DNA from: Xanthostigma xanthostigma
Taxonomy: Eukaryota > Arthropoda > Insecta > Raphidioptera > Raphidiidae
Assembly (NCBI GenBank): GCA_963575645.1
Contig: OY754467.1
Span: 3,038,001 to 3,102,000 of the forward strand
Length of the DNA: 64,000 nt
Direction of reading: 5' to 3'
This document shows positions 13,401-25,505 of this stretch, piece by piece; within the stretch, counting starts at the first letter, position 1, and each line of letters opens with the position of its first letter. A program made the position numbers and the translations under genes. The notes under the pieces are model-generated. The model did no database searches. It saw only the letters and a program-made list of their open reading frames with translations, and had not been told where the DNA came from.

Positions 13401-16400
13401 GATTATTTATTTAATGAAATTTTGGAGCTCGTTGATTTTAATTTAAAAATGGCTGATGATAATTCGGGATGCGCACAATTTCATTTTATGCCAAGATTTG
13501 TTAGAGACATTGAAGGTAAGAATTATGATCTTAAATATCAATCAGATCTAGTGGCAAAGCCAGGGGACGCAAGGATGCAAAAATATATTTGAAACTTTCT
13601 AGAACCTAGCCTATCATTTTAGGGAAGAAAATCAAATATATATTAATACGCTAAGGTTAAAGATGTTTGCCTCCCTTTTTAGAAAAAACCTCACAATTTC
13701 TCCACATAAATTATATATCATTTTACAGATAATTGCTTGCTCTACTGACATCGACAATTAAAAAATTTATTATTGCTTTTGTTTTTGTAAATTAATTAAA
13801 ATACAGCAACGCTGAACAACGTCTGCCATCTGACGGCTTTAATTTTGAAACAACGTCAACACTTCGATCTGTCATCTGACCTTCATATTGTAATACAACA
13901 GACACAATACTGCATACTGCCATCTGACGGCTTTAATTTTGAAACAGCGAGCACCGCTGAACAACGTCACAGCAATGTTGCATGATGCCATCTGACGGCT
14001 TAGCTCAACGCTTTTGCTACTTGCGCCTCTATATGACAATTTTAGTAAAATATTTCTTCGATCTGTCATCTGAGCTTCATATTGTAATACAACAAAAAGA
14101 AGAACGTTATAAGCAGCGTGCAAAATTAGAAACGAATTGAATACCTGCAATCATATTTAAAAAATAATTTTGTAAAGTGATAATTATTATACTTATTTAG
14201 TGGGAATAATTCGCACAGGTCACACTAGTTTCTATAAGTAGCTCTGTTCCAACCTATCTGCGAACGGCAACAGAACCGTCACAGCGTTGCGCAGTAGCTA
14301 AAACGAAAGTATCGGTTGTGGAACACGTGTTAGCTACTGCGCATGATTGTGGCGGCTCTTTTACCGTTCGCAGACAGCTATTATAAATGCCACTATATAC
14401 ATATTTTTCAGATGGTAAAGAAATCCTTTCAATGTGCGAAGTTTTGAAGTACCTCTTAAAAAATTCTTTCAAATTGATGAATAGCTCTTTTTTGCCCGAA
14501 ATGGTGGCAATGGATAAATATGAGTGGCAAAAATTCGCCGATGAAGTTAAAGGTATGGTCGTGACCTATCCGGGGAAAAAACCTTGTTCGGTACGAGTTG
14601 ACCAATTGGATCGCAATTTGGATATTCAACAAAGTGAGAATTATTCGTTTCCTGAAATCGTTCACTTTGGAATACGACCTCCGCAACTAAGTTACGCAGG
14701 AAATCCAGAGTAAGTCGAAATATATTTTCTAAATGAACGGAATTTTAAACGGAGCTGAAACTTTCAGGACATCGCGATAATAAAATTATTATGATCAAAA
14801 TTGTCTTCTTGATGATCCCGGCATTGGTTCGCAATCCCTGAAAAAAAGCATTTGTTACCGTAAATAGCCGAAATCCGGTTTTACGGGCACTTACTAATAA
14901 GAATACGAAGTATCTACGAGCGTTTGTAATTTCGCATTCTTAATTCGTGTCTTTCCTAGTGAGACCGCGAAATTACAAACGCTTGTAGTTATTTCGTATT
15001 CTTGATAGTAAGTACGAGTAAAAACGAATTTACGGCTATTTACGTTATAGACGGAGAGCTGGCTACGGAGAAAATGGGTGACTCGGTGCAGAGCTGAAAA
15101 TTTGCAGAATAATAGGAGGTAGTATAAGTAAGTAGGGAAAAAATTGCCAGAAGGCTAGGCGGAAGATAAAGAGCCGCCAGAAGGCGCTAATGTTGCGAAA
15201 AATCAGTGTACTTTTGGCAATTTCTATACTTATTCTGTAATTCAAAACTAGATTATATATTATACATTATATAGTTATAAGGGCATACTGAAAATTCAAG
15301 CTTGATATAATAATTACATTCGACAAATATTCAAAACTAGCCGCTACCCGCGGCTACGCCCGCGATTGAGATGGAAATCGACTTTTGACATGCATATCAG
15401 GGGTTGAGGTATTGCACATATTTTGACAAACAATTTTCTTATTTTTCGTAAAAAATTTTTATTTTTTTTTAATAAAAAGTATCCTATGTTACTTCTAATA
15501 CCTTCAAGAGTGTATGTGCAAAGTTTCATGATGATCGGTTAAGTAGTTTTTGCGTGAAAGCGTAACAAACAAACTTACATTCGCATTTATAATATTAATA
15601 TGATTATTAATGACATTTTGATAGAAATAAAATTAATCGTCATATATTTTCATTAATAAAAATACGTTGTTATAACAACGTAATTTTATTAATTTATTTA
15701 ATTTTATTTCTATCAAAATGGCATTAATAATTTTGAATATTTGTCGAATGTAATTATTATAAAATCATGTTTGAATTTTCAGTATGCCCTTATAACTATA
15801 TAATGTATAATATATAATCTAGTTTTGAATTATAGAATAAGTATAGAAATTGCCAGAAGTGCACTGATTTTTTGCAACATTAGCGCCTTCTGGCGGCTCT
15901 TTATCTTCCGCCTAGCCTTCCGGCAATTGTTTCCCTACTTACTTGTACTATCTCCCAATATTCTGCAAATTTTCAGCTCTGCACCGAGTCACCCATTTTC
16001 TCCGTAGCCAGCTCTTAGTCCATTAACAGATACACAATATTGAAGTGAAATAATATTTTTTTAAATAGCTATCAGAAGGCTTGGCGCGACTATGTGAAAT
16101 TCCGACATTTGTTGGCTAACATGCCGAAACCATCATTTGAAGACAAACGAAAACTGGAAGCAAAAGAAGCCCGCTTACAAGATATGAGAACAGCGAGCAA
16201 ATTGAAACGCGATGTTACGATCAGTGTTAGTGCTGAAGGTTTTCATCGAACGGGGATCATGTGCGACATCGTACAGGTAGCTATTTCAGACCCTTTAAAT
16301 TAGTTAAAAAACCAAGACACGTTCTAAGCAACATGTCTGTCATATTATAATCGCATCTGTCTGTTTGCGATTTACTCGAAAAATGCTGGACCGATTTCAA

Positions 16401-19400
16401 TTTTGTTTTCACGGTTGCGTAGTCTATAAACCATTATCCTTTGACGGTTAAAAAAAAAAAAAAAATTGGTTGTCTGTAAAGTCGGTTTACGGACGATAGT
16501 TTTACGTGATAACGTATTCCGCTCGAATATCATATTTAATAATACATAACCTAAATTTTAGTAGCTGTCAAACTATATTTTTACCCACTCTCTATAGCTT
16601 ATACTGCGCTCTCGCTTGCACGCACAGGGTCAGGCGGAACGTTATACTTTTTCGTGCGTGCAGCTGGTGTTTCATCAATTTATAAGACGTTATCACGTCA
16701 AAAAAAAGAAGAACGTCTGTTCGTGGCCACACGACAGAAGTTATGTTCCTTATGTATTTTATATTAATGTTTAAAATCTACGTATACATTAAACAACGAC
16801 AAAGTTATTAAATTTAATATTTTTTTATTTGATAATAAAAAATACAAAAAAAATCATTAGTAAAAAAAACAATACTGTGCTAGGTGTCGAACTAGCCCCC
16901 GTGTACTTTCAAGATAGACGCACTTAACCGTTTGGCCACATACCGCGCTTATACAGTATGTAAACACGTAAGGTGCACATAGGGAAATTAACATTGGGAA
17001 AAAATGACTGGATTAGAGTAAGCCTTGAAATCTTGTTTTTCAATTTGACAAATAATATTCTTTTTCAAAATGAATGTGTATACTACCGAAGAAAATATTG
17101 AAATGATTACAATATAATCGGACTCTTTTTATTAATGGGACATTACATTCCCAAAAATACTTAAATATGGTGCGAGATCAAATATCTCCGCCTATTCGTG
17201 TTGAACCTAAAGACATTGGGTCACTGATTTACCAACGCGCATACGTCATACCAGTCAGACAATTTTTGAATGAAATGTTTCCAAACAGATGGAGTTGTTT
17301 TGCACATACCGCTAAACTAGCGGTATGTGCTTTATTATCGCTTTGTGCGTCAGAGCTGACTTTCGTTCATATAAGAAGTTATATCTAAGTTAATTTCACA
17401 CGAAATCCATTCAAATTGAAGCTTTTTGAAAAGAGGAGATTCTAATCTATAAAATAGAACCATTTTTAAATCAATTTGAGTTCATAAATACTATTAAAAT
17501 TGTAATTGAAAATCACAAACAGCAGTTGTTGGTTGGTCTGTACGTATGTACGTACGTCACGACTCTACAGATCGCAATTTTGGTCGGATTGCTTTGGGTT
17601 ATATTTTATTCACTTTGTTTACTATCAGACCAGAACCCTATTTAAATTCACTAAAATGTGTTCAGTAGTTTAATTTTTATAAACAGTTTTATTTTTTATT
17701 ATTTTTGACAGCTAATATAGTTTAAAAACAATATAATAATTGCTTTGAAAATATAGTGTAATCCATAAAACAAGTGCTACACTTGTATACCGTGATAACA
17801 CCACTGCCCTATTAGGCAGCCGTGGCGTAATGGTTATGCCGTTGGATTCCCAAGGGCAAGGTCCTGGGTTCGATTCCTTACGGTATCATTGACTTTTTTC
17901 TTTTTATTTTGTTTTATTTTATTCCACTTGATATTAATTATATATTATATTATGTATAGTTCTTAATTTTTTTTATTTTTGCAAACTTAAAAAAAAATAT
18001 TTTTTCAATTTTTAATTATTTATTTCTTTAAATTTTTAAATCTTTTTAAATTTATTAAAAATATTTTTTAATTGTTATTTTTTTATCATACAGTGGAAAA
18101 CTTGCGGGATGTGCACTTTTGGTTTTGCCAACTATTTTTGTTTTATTTTTGTACAAAAAAATTAAAATAATGATTTATAAGAGCTTTTTATTATTAAAAA
18201 AGCCAAGTAAAATAAAAATAAATCAAAATAAAATAGAAATCCTCAAGATTACCACGATAATTCAATAGAAATAACAATTAATGCAGTCATGGCTAACTCT
18301 GATCCAAGTATTTTTTCCCAATGCTAATTTCCCTATGTGCACCTTACGCGTTTACATACTGTATATTATTCTGAGTATTACTCAATAAACAAGTATATAA
18401 TGCCATAGTATTGAAGCACTATCTGAACTGTGATAATATCAACGACGTACATGCTCTGGTCCTTTCCTTGTCTAAACTATGATCTGAACACAAATGCGTA
18501 TGTGCGCCTTTGTTTCGTGAAATCGGCACGCTAGTTTTTTCTCAGTTGACTGCCCATCCGTAGCTTGTGTCCGCCGGTCTGCGTCCAACGCCCACGTTAA
18601 GAAGTACAGCGTCAAAAATTAAAGTCGTTATTTATTTTCTAGCACGCTATGCTCATTCCGGTGCTTGTTTGTCATTTGCGTTTTCACCATTCGCTTGATA
18701 TATTGGAGCAGAATATCGACTATAAATTCAAAAACAGATATTTACTGCAACTCGCTTTGACACATCCATCGTATCGAGAAAACTTCGGCACGAATCCCGA
18801 TCATGCACGGAACTCTCTGACAAATTGCGGCATCCGGCAGCCGGAATACGGAGACAGGCGAATACATTACATGAATACTAGAAAAAGAGGTCAGTTTTAT
18901 ATTTCCATTTTTTTTTTTAATCCTGCCTGTCTGATGATTAGTCTCCTGTCTCTCCATTCTCCGTGCTCGAAAGTATGTACAGTGGTACCTCGACATACGA
19001 GTTTTTCGAGATACGAGCCAGCGAGCGAGTGATTTTTTGCTTTGAGTTACGAGCGAAATTCGAGATACGAGTTCGGTTTAGCAGGTTTAATGACACTTGC
19101 CTAACTCATTTCCGGAACATTCTGAGAGGGAGGACGAAACAAATCTCCTTGGACATGTTTTTTTCTAAACGGCCTACAGGTGAAAGCGAGAAAAATGTAG
19201 CGAAAAAGGCAAAGATCAGTGAGGATATCTAATTTATTTCTTTACATTCTCTTTTTTGTTTTGTACAATAAATATTTGTCATTTATAAATACGTTTTTAT
19301 TATTCAAACCGGGGTGACATTTTGGGGGTTGGAACGGATTAATGGTAGTTCAATTGTTGTGTATGGGGAAATTTGCTTCGAGATACGAGTAATTTAAGAT

Positions 19401-22400
19401 ACGAGCAAGGTTGCGGAACGAATTAAACTCGTATGTTTTTATTTGCTGATGACACTGCTGTCATATGTGAGTCGGAAGATCCAGGGTTGATCAGACATAA
19501 GCTAGAACATGTGATGTCCAATCTATCCGACTGGTTTACCAAAAACGGACTACAATTAAACGAGAACAAAACAGAAATTATACAATTCGGAAACTACTTC
19601 AGTATACAAAGTCAAATAAAGATCCTAAGTACAACGGTTAAAATACAAAACAGCGCAAAATTTCTGGGCGTTGTAGTCGACAAAAACTTAGATTGGAAAT
19701 CGCATGTTGCCAGTATACTACCCAAATTGTCAAAATCAACTTTCATTATAAGACTAATAAAAAGCAATAATTTAAATATTGACACCCTTTTGAAAATATA
19801 CTATGCAATGTTCCACTCAGTCATGCAATATGGTTTAATCTTTTGGGGGGACAGCTCACTAGCAAACAAAGTTTTCAAATTACAAAAAAAATGTATCCGA
19901 ATCATGGCAGGTGCGAGACATAGGGAGCACTGTAAAAATTTATTTCAATCACTAAAGATCCTTACAGTTCAAGATCAATATATCTTGGACTGCGCCTGTT
20001 TCATAAAAAAACATTCACATCTTTTTGAAATCAATATACAGTCTCACAAATACGAAACAAGAAACAAAAATAACTTAAAAACAAATAAGTCTCACTTAAG
20101 CGTTGCTCGCAATAGTGCTCGCAATGCCATGATTCGGATATACAATAAAGTCCCGGAAGAGATACGTTGTATAAATGTCTATGACAAATTTAAATCTAAA
20201 TTAAAAAAACTGTTATTAGCAAATAATTTTTATGACATATCAACATATTTATCTTGAGCTATAAATGTATTTTAAATTTTATATTTTATATATATGTATT
20301 TGTATACTGACTTGTTTCACGACTGTCACAGTCATCTATGAAATAAAATACTACTACTACTACCACTGTATACTGTAATAGAGCACGGTTTAAATTGAAT
20401 GTCTTCGATAGGTATAAACACTCTGATCAACATAATGTCGCGTTTCGGCAAAAAAGACGAAACCGAGTCGAACATAACGCACAACGAACGTTTGGAATTT
20501 TTGGGCGATGCGGTTGTCGAATTTCTCACGTCGATACACCTATTTTTCATGTTTCCCGATTTGGAGGAAGGCGGCTTGGCGACGTTCAGAGCCGCCCTCG
20601 TGCAGAATCAGCATTTAGCCGTCTTGGCTAAAACGTTAAAACTCGAACAGTTCATGCTGTATGCCCACGGATCCGATTTGTGTCACGATCTCGAGCTAAG
20701 ACACGCGATGGCTAACTGTTTTGAAGCTCTCATGGGCGCTCTGTTTTTAGACGGCGGCATCGAGGTAAGTCTGCTTCCGGTTAACTCGGCGCTTGTCGAG
20801 CTGTTGGAGGGAAAAAATACCGACTTCATTTCATTCGCGTTATATAATGTGAGATTTAAATCTTCGTCGTCGAACGTCTGTAGACACTGTGAATGGTTGA
20901 ACATAGCGTCGACTGTCGTAAAAAATTGGTTTTCTGTAAAGTCGGTTTACGGACGATAGTTTTACGTGATAACGTATTCCGGCGTAATACATAACCTAAA
21001 CCTCCCAAAATTTGGTTTCAATCCGCTTATCCTTGGTGTCGGAATGATAAGAAATGTCAAAAGTGACGTTTGCAACTTACAAAGTATTATGTTCTAATAA
21101 TAATTAGTTATTCCAATACTTAACTTAGAAGGCGTTGCATTTCACAATATACTAATGTCAAAAAATTGAATTAAACATTAGAAATGCAGCCGTTTTCATG
21201 TTAAGACAAGACATACGTTTGCTTCTAATTTCCATGTACGGCAAACAAAGACAACCGACCGCGTCGCGCCATGCATTAGACAACATTGCATTTATACAGC
21301 TATTTTTCTATATAAATTTGTATAAAATATTTTTCTATATAAATTTGTATAAAAAAACTGTTTAGGCAAATTCTGTTATACGAAATCTATGTAAAATGTT
21401 CTCCTCTTTCGTTTAAGACTGGTTTCAAACCGATCTGATTTAAATTGAGCGAGAAATTAGCAAAAAGCACGCACAGGGTCAGGCGGAACGTTATGCGTTA
21501 CGCGTTACGAACGTTAGGAACGTTACGTTACACTTTTTCGTACATGCAGCCGGTGTTTTATCAATTTATAATATTGGTGATTCATCAATTTATAAGACGT
21601 TATCACGTAAAAAAATTTAAATACGAATCTATAGAGAATAGAGCTGTAAAAGTAACGAGAAATTGTGTACCCGTATGTATTCGTTACTTAAAGAACCAGT
21701 ACCCGTTACTTTCGTATCGTTACGTTACTCGTTACTTTTCATACGACATACAATCGTGTACTAACAGCATCAAGCATGTACCATCGCATCAAGGCGCGTC
21801 GCATACGTGATACGGTATGACTTCGTTCGTATAACGTATAATCGCATCAAACGAGTCAAACTGACATGGATGCGAAAGATGCTAGTAACGAAATGAATTT
21901 GTAAGTAACGATTCGTTACTTCGATGTACCCGTTACTCAGTAACGAATACATACGGTTTGTTACAGCTCTAATAGAGAATTTTCAATGCTTATTATCAAC
22001 AATATCTATCTGTCTAGCAAACCATATTGATAAATAGATTATATGTTAGATTATTTTCATTTAAAGTTCGTCAGTTAAATACTGATTTAATTTATAGATT
22101 GCCGATAAAGTATTTGGGGAAACATTGTTTAAAGAGCATCCGGAATATTTGGAAATCTGGGTACACTATCCTATGCATCCGTTACAAGAACAGGAACCGT
22201 GGGGCGATCGAAAGCATGTGAAAAATGTAAAAGTATTACAGAAACTAACAAAGTTCGAAGAATCTATCGGAGTTGAATTTAAACATATACGTTTATTGGC
22301 TCGTGCTTTTACCGATCGGAGTATCGGATTTACAAATTTAACGCTCGGTTCGAATCAAAGGCTCGAGTTTTTGGGGGATACTGTACTGCAGCTGATTTCG

Positions 22401-24990
22401 TCGGAATATTTATACAAACATTTTCCAGGACATCATGAGGGACATTTATCTGTAAGTGAAAAAAATACAGTTTAGTTGAAATACAAATCGATATTACAGG
22501 ACACTGCAGTGTAATACTGGGAACAATCAGAAACAAAATTCACTACAAAACATATGAAGGCGGTGGTTACCAACTGAGCGATACCCAAAAAACAATTGCT
22601 AGTGTTTTTATTTTGTTTGATTAATTTATGAGTTGATTATGAAGATTCACGCGTTAGCTGGTCTGAAACAACCGAAATATGATTTTGTTTTTATTACAGT
22701 TATTGCGTAGCTCGCTGGTAAACAACAAAACTCAAGCAGTTGTTTGCGACGACTTAGATCTAGCTTCGTACGCAATGTACAGTAATCCGAAAGCAGAACT
22801 GAAAACAAAAGATCGAGCGGATTTATTGGAAGCTCTATTAGGAGCATTATATGTCGATAAGGTATTTTATTAAAACAGTTGCGGTTGATTTTTATGTGTC
22901 AACTACCGATGCCATAACCAAACTCAAAAATATGAAGTAAAATAATCTTGATCTAGGATCATAGATATATATTTAATAGATTGCGGATACACTAGTGCCT
23001 TCTGTACCTTTTAGAAGCCATTTTGTACGTGGAAAACGCCGTAAAAAGTGCGCGAGATTCAAAAATATTAATTATTTTATAATATGATTTTATTGATAAA
23101 CACGACAAAACTCACAATCAACAGTGATATTTCGCTCCAAAACCTATTTTTATACTGAAACGTTTCAAAAATTACAAAATTGAGCATAAATATAATGTAA
23201 AGCTTAGAACATTTTACATTGTCAATTTGGCATCAAGGTTGACAAGCATTGATGCCAATCTGACAATGTAAAATGTTCTAAGCTTTTATATTATATTTAT
23301 GCTCAGTTTTGTAATTTTTGAAACGTTTCAATATAAAAATAGGTTTTGGAGGGAAATATCACTGTTTACTGCGAGTTTTATTGTTTTTCCATTAAAATAA
23401 TATTATAGAATATTTAATCTTTTTGAATCCCGCGCGCTTTTTACGGCGTTTTCCACGTACAAAATGGCTTCCGTATGGCTTTTAATTGGAACCATTCCGC
23501 ACAATGCTCAAGGATAGGCATCCGCTATCTATTAATATATATATCTATGTCTAGGATTAATAAATCGGTGTATTTGTAGGGATTAGAATACTGTACCGTA
23601 TTCTGTAGCGTGACTTTGTTTCCACGACTGCAAGACTTCATTATGAATCAAGATTGGAACGATCCCAAATCAAAACTGCAACAGTGTTGTCTTACTCTGA
23701 GAACAATGGAAGGTGGTGAGCCCGATATACCAATTTACAAGTATGTATAACATATTTTACCTTTACTGTCTACTGCAGTTGTAGACGAAACGTCAGGTAG
23801 AAATACCAACGGATCGTTACCTACAAGCCCGGAAACTAAGAAGATTTGGAACAATGTAGCCGTGAAAGCCTATACATTTAGAATTAGGGCTGAGGTGTAA
23901 TTATTAAATTTTTTATAGGGTGATAGAATGCAAGGGGCCAACAAATACTCGAGTTTATACGGTGGCTGTTTATTTCCGTGAAAAACGTTTAGCCAAAGCG
24001 ACAGGGCACAGTATCCAACAGGCGGAGATGAACGCGGCTCGACAAGCACTTGAGAAATCACAAGGTTAGTTTGTAGTCTTTTGACTCAACAGTTTAAATC
24101 GGTACAGACGGCTGTTGTTGCTAATAGGGCCAATCATAGTACGTATATAATAGCTATTGGCGTAACTAGTAGTCTAAGTCATTCATCGCGCTGACAGGTC
24201 ATGACTTAGCCTACAAGTTGCGCCCATAATTTTATTCAACAATTGCGCGTTATTCATGTTTTAATTATAATGAGATGTTGTAAATATCTATTTATTTCTT
24301 TATAAAAAAAAACTGTCAATACTAACAGCACCAAACAGCACGATTCAATGTTTTGGTTTGAGGTTAGCCGGTTATGAATAAACTCCATGTCGAAAACATT
24401 CGGCCTCTCAATTTTAGCCTCAATGGGTAACAACGGAGTTGTTGTTACCTACTATTTCGTTACGACTCAGAAAATAGTTACGTTTATTTTCATTACTCCA
24501 CAATGGCCGAGCTAGTAGGAATCTTCATTGAGTTATGACAAGTAATTGTCACCAGTCGGTAAATGGCCATTTAGGGTTCGGTTTTTAGGCATGATAAAAC
24601 ATGAATAACGCGCATGAGCTGAATAAAAAAATCTATCGTTCTTTTTTTGTAGATTTATTTCCGCAGCTTGACCACCAAAAACGAGTAATAGCGAAAAGCA
24701 TGAAAAAACAGAGAAGACAACGCGGAAAGAATGCTTTTACTGCCGATACTTTTCCTGTTACGTCTGCTTTTTATAGAAACGATGATCGTCAATCAAATTT
24801 GCCGGAGTCGTACAGATCGAGAAACAGTTTTAAAAGAGGATGGTCTGGTTCGTGCAGCTCAGAGAAAATAGTAGATCATAATAAAAAAGATAGCAAATTT
24901 TCCGGTAAGAAAACCGTAAAAGAAAGTTCAACGATGGCATTGCAGAAATACAGAATTAAAAATGATGCAGCGAAGAAATCGAATTCGTAA
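10421..24990 (+). CDS. drosha: Drosha, nuclear RNase III of the Microprocessor (13 coding exons)
   Basis: Cleaves primary microRNA hairpins in the nucleus with its partner Pasha/DGCR8. Exons by reading the splice sites: 10421-11564, 11860-11980, 12954-13330, 13399-13515, 14412-14709, 16069-16276, 18643-18889, 20412-20764, 22098-22451, 22700-22861, 23580-23740, 23919-24064, 24653-24990. They total 4026 bases in one frame, 1341 residues, close to human Drosha (1374). Residues 1-115 are Pro-rich, about 140-280 Arg/Ser-rich, then the central domain with the CHK and HPDRLH region. RNase IIIa signature NERLEFLGD at 862-870 (E866, D870, E942); RNase IIIb NQRLEFLGD at 1041-1049 (E1045, D1049, D1114, E1117); dsRNA-binding domain about 1160-1230. 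All key acidic residues are present. The start ATG at 10421 is chosen because it opens the Pro-rich tract. Introns are loaded with mobile elements, listed separately. Confidence 0.97.
12344..12916 (+). mobile_element. Family B fold-back MITE, copy B1, in drosha intron 2
   Basis: Starts CATAGATATATATATTTAAT and ends ATATATATCTATG. The two halves are inverted copies around a central palindrome (CATTTTACATTGTCA and its complement). Target duplication GAGATAGA on the left and GAGATACA on the right (7 of 8 match), which fits the 8-base duplications of hAT or P type elements. No transposase. Confidence 0.88.
13632..14228 (+). mobile_element. Family C non-autonomous Helitron, copy C1, in drosha intron 4
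   Basis: Begins TCAAATATATATTAATACGC after an A, ends GGTCACACTAG before a T. Just before the end is a hairpin (GTGGGAATAATTCGCAC, one mismatch), followed by 12 bases to CTAG. TC at the 5' end, 3' hairpin, CTAG and insertion between A and T without duplication are the Helitron hallmarks. The minus-strand open frame in it recurs in other copies. Confidence 0.88.
14240..14384. mobile_element. Fold-back MITE in drosha intron 4
   Basis: TAGCTCTGTTCCAACCTATC near the left and the complementary CTGCGAACGG / CCGTTCGCAG and TAGCTACTGCGCA arms make a hairpin of about 145 bases, ending 28 bases before exon 5. A related broken piece (GCGCAGTAGCTAAAACGAAA) lies at 47091-47165. Confidence 0.65.
14836..15052. 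repeat. Palindromic element in drosha intron 5
   Basis: GCATTTGTTACCGTAAATAG near the left is mirrored by CGGCTATTTACGTTATAG at the right; TACGAAGTATCTACGAGCG and TTACAAACGCTTGTAGTTAT show the inner arms. It forms one long imperfect hairpin. No coding content. Confidence 0.65.
15054..16016. mobile_element. Long terminal-inverted-repeat element in drosha intron 5
   Basis: Arms of about 240 bases: 15054-15300 (GAGAGCTGGCTACGGAGAAA and onward) match the reverse complement of 15777-16016 (ending CCGTAGCCAGCTCT) with few differences, which is why the same 60-codon frame appears on both strands. The interior (15335-15600) holds another dispersed repeat with a GC-rich start (CCGCTACCCGCGGCTACGCC), probably a later insertion. 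It ends 52 bases before exon 6. Confidence 0.8.
16466..16700 (+). mobile_element. Family A element, copy A2 (short form), in drosha intron 6
   Basis: Plus orientation: TTGGTTGTCTGTAAAGTCGG to ACGTTATCACGTCA, 235 bases, inserted in an A run (A on both sides). Middle part matches A1 and A8. Confidence 0.85.
16880..16950 (-). pseudogene. tRNA-like SINE relic
   Basis: Read on the minus strand it has an A-box-like TGGCCAAACGGTTAAG and a B-box-like TAGTTCGACACC, spaced as in a Ser/Leu-type tRNA with an extra arm. The acceptor stem does not pair, so it is a SINE head or tRNA pseudogene. Confidence 0.5.
17395..17700 (+). repeat. Dispersed repeat family D, copy 1
   Basis: Matches the reverse complement of 51600-51975 over most of its length (for example TACTATCAGACCAGAACCCT here and its complement near 51670), including an ACGTACGTACGT-rich stretch. 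It sits inside the mariner-like element at 16954-18361. Confidence 0.6.
17815..17888 (+). pseudogene. tRNA-like sequence (probable SINE head)
   Basis: A-box-like TGGCGTAATGGTTATGCC and B-box GGGTTCGATTCC at tRNA spacing, with GATACCGT-like ends that partly pair (TACGGTATC at the right). The anticodon stem is irregular, so a functional tRNA is unlikely. Confidence 0.5.
18980..20368. mobile_element. Tigger/pogo-like element interrupted by a LINE, drosha intron 7
   Basis: Starts CAGTGGTACCTCGACATACG after TA; the opposite end, inverted, is split: AAACTCGTATGT at 19424-19435 and CCACTG followed by TA at 20363-20370. The LINE fragment sits between the two pieces. The interior repeats the terminal motif (GAGATACGAGT) several times and has a short Lys-rich frame ([15 protein letters not shown]). 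CAGTGG ends and TA duplication fit the pogo/Tigger group. Confidence 0.8.
19436..20362 (+). pseudogene. 5'-truncated non-LTR retrotransposon (LINE), reverse transcriptase C-terminal part
   Basis: A single open frame of 274 codons (19433-20257) begins at the reverse transcriptase catalytic motif FADD and continues through the thumb ([27 protein letters not shown]) and the conserved C-terminal region with YGLIFWG and [10 protein letters not shown]. Upstream polymerase motifs, endonuclease and ORF1 are absent, typical of 5' truncation. The 3' end is a short TAC repeat (20350-20362). It resembles jockey-like elements; family placement is inference. It ends about 50 bases before drosha exon 8. Confidence 0.88.
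20926..21609 (+). mobile_element. Family A element, copy A3 (unusual long middle), drosha intron 8
   Basis: Left end TTGG then TCTGTAAAGTCGGTTTACGG, right end from CACGCACAGGGTCAGGCGGA to ACGTTATCACGT. Between them, about 470 bases do not match the other copies but share CCTCCCAAAATTTGGTTTCA with 5484. It is either a long variant or two solo ends with an insertion. Confidence 0.6.
22960..23549 (+). mobile_element. Family B fold-back MITE, copy B2, in drosha intron 10
   Basis: CATAGATATATATTTAATAG to ATATATATCTATG, 590 bases, mirrored halves with a near-perfect central palindrome. Perfect 8-base target duplication TCTAGGAT on both sides (22952-22959 and 23550-23557). It ends 30 bases before exon 11. 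Confidence 0.92.
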
Positions 24991-25499
24991 ACGCAAGAGA
25001 TATTTTTTTAGTTTTAACTTATTTAGAAAACCGGTGTCATCGACTAGTGTAGTGGACGGACCGAGACAAAAACAAAAAAAACGCGAACAGTAAACAGTTG
25101 AAGTGCAGAGTAGTGTCGAGTGTGGTGTATAAAGTCATTGAGTTTTCGTAGTTTTGAGAGTAGAGAATGAAAGGAGAAAACAAGAAATACGTTTGAGTTT
25201 TGCGACGGTGCAGGATCGTGACATCACTGCTATATTTTGGTGACAGATTCGGTGCTATTTGTCATTAATTTTTAGATTACAGATTGTGATATTCTTTTCT
25301 TATAAAATATAGTTTACCATCAACTATCTGATATTCAACGTTAACAAATATTAATCGCTAAGAAAATCTTTTTCGATTGTGTACCATCATTCTTAGAAAG
25401 AGTTGACTGGAGTTAAAACGCTATACTAGTCTTTTTAGAATTTATGATTTATAATATTAAACGGTAGATATGTTCTAATGTTAAGCTATAAAACAAAAG

Positions 25500-25505
25500 A
25501 ATAAA
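25500..25505 (+). promoter_or_regulatory. Polyadenylation signal AATAAA of drosha
   Basis: AATAAA about 510 bases after the drosha stop codon (24988-24990), before the next gene on the same strand. Confidence 0.5.

Larger units (their letters stand above)
16954..18361. mobile_element. Mariner/Tc1-like element relic with 66-base inverted ends
   Basis: The left end CAGTATGTAAACACGTAAGG and the right end read inverted (CAGTATGTAAACGCGTAAGG) agree for about 66 bases with few mismatches. Both ends are flanked by TA, the Tc1/mariner target duplication. An internal frame at 17167-17388 contains [13 protein letters not shown], resembling the last part of a mariner-type transposase catalytic domain. 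The element is broken and carries a tRNA-like insertion at 17815. It lies in drosha intron 6. Confidence 0.75.

Noticed and set aside
13872-14150. 92-codon frame (start [10 protein letters not shown]) as a host gene
   Set aside because: It occurs in four Helitron copies and is part of the mobile element.
15063-16007. Twin 60-codon frames on opposite strands
   Set aside because: They are the two arms of an inverted-repeat element.
17815-17888. Functional tRNA gene
   Set aside because: A and B boxes are present but the anticodon and acceptor stems do not form properly; SINE-like relic is more likely.
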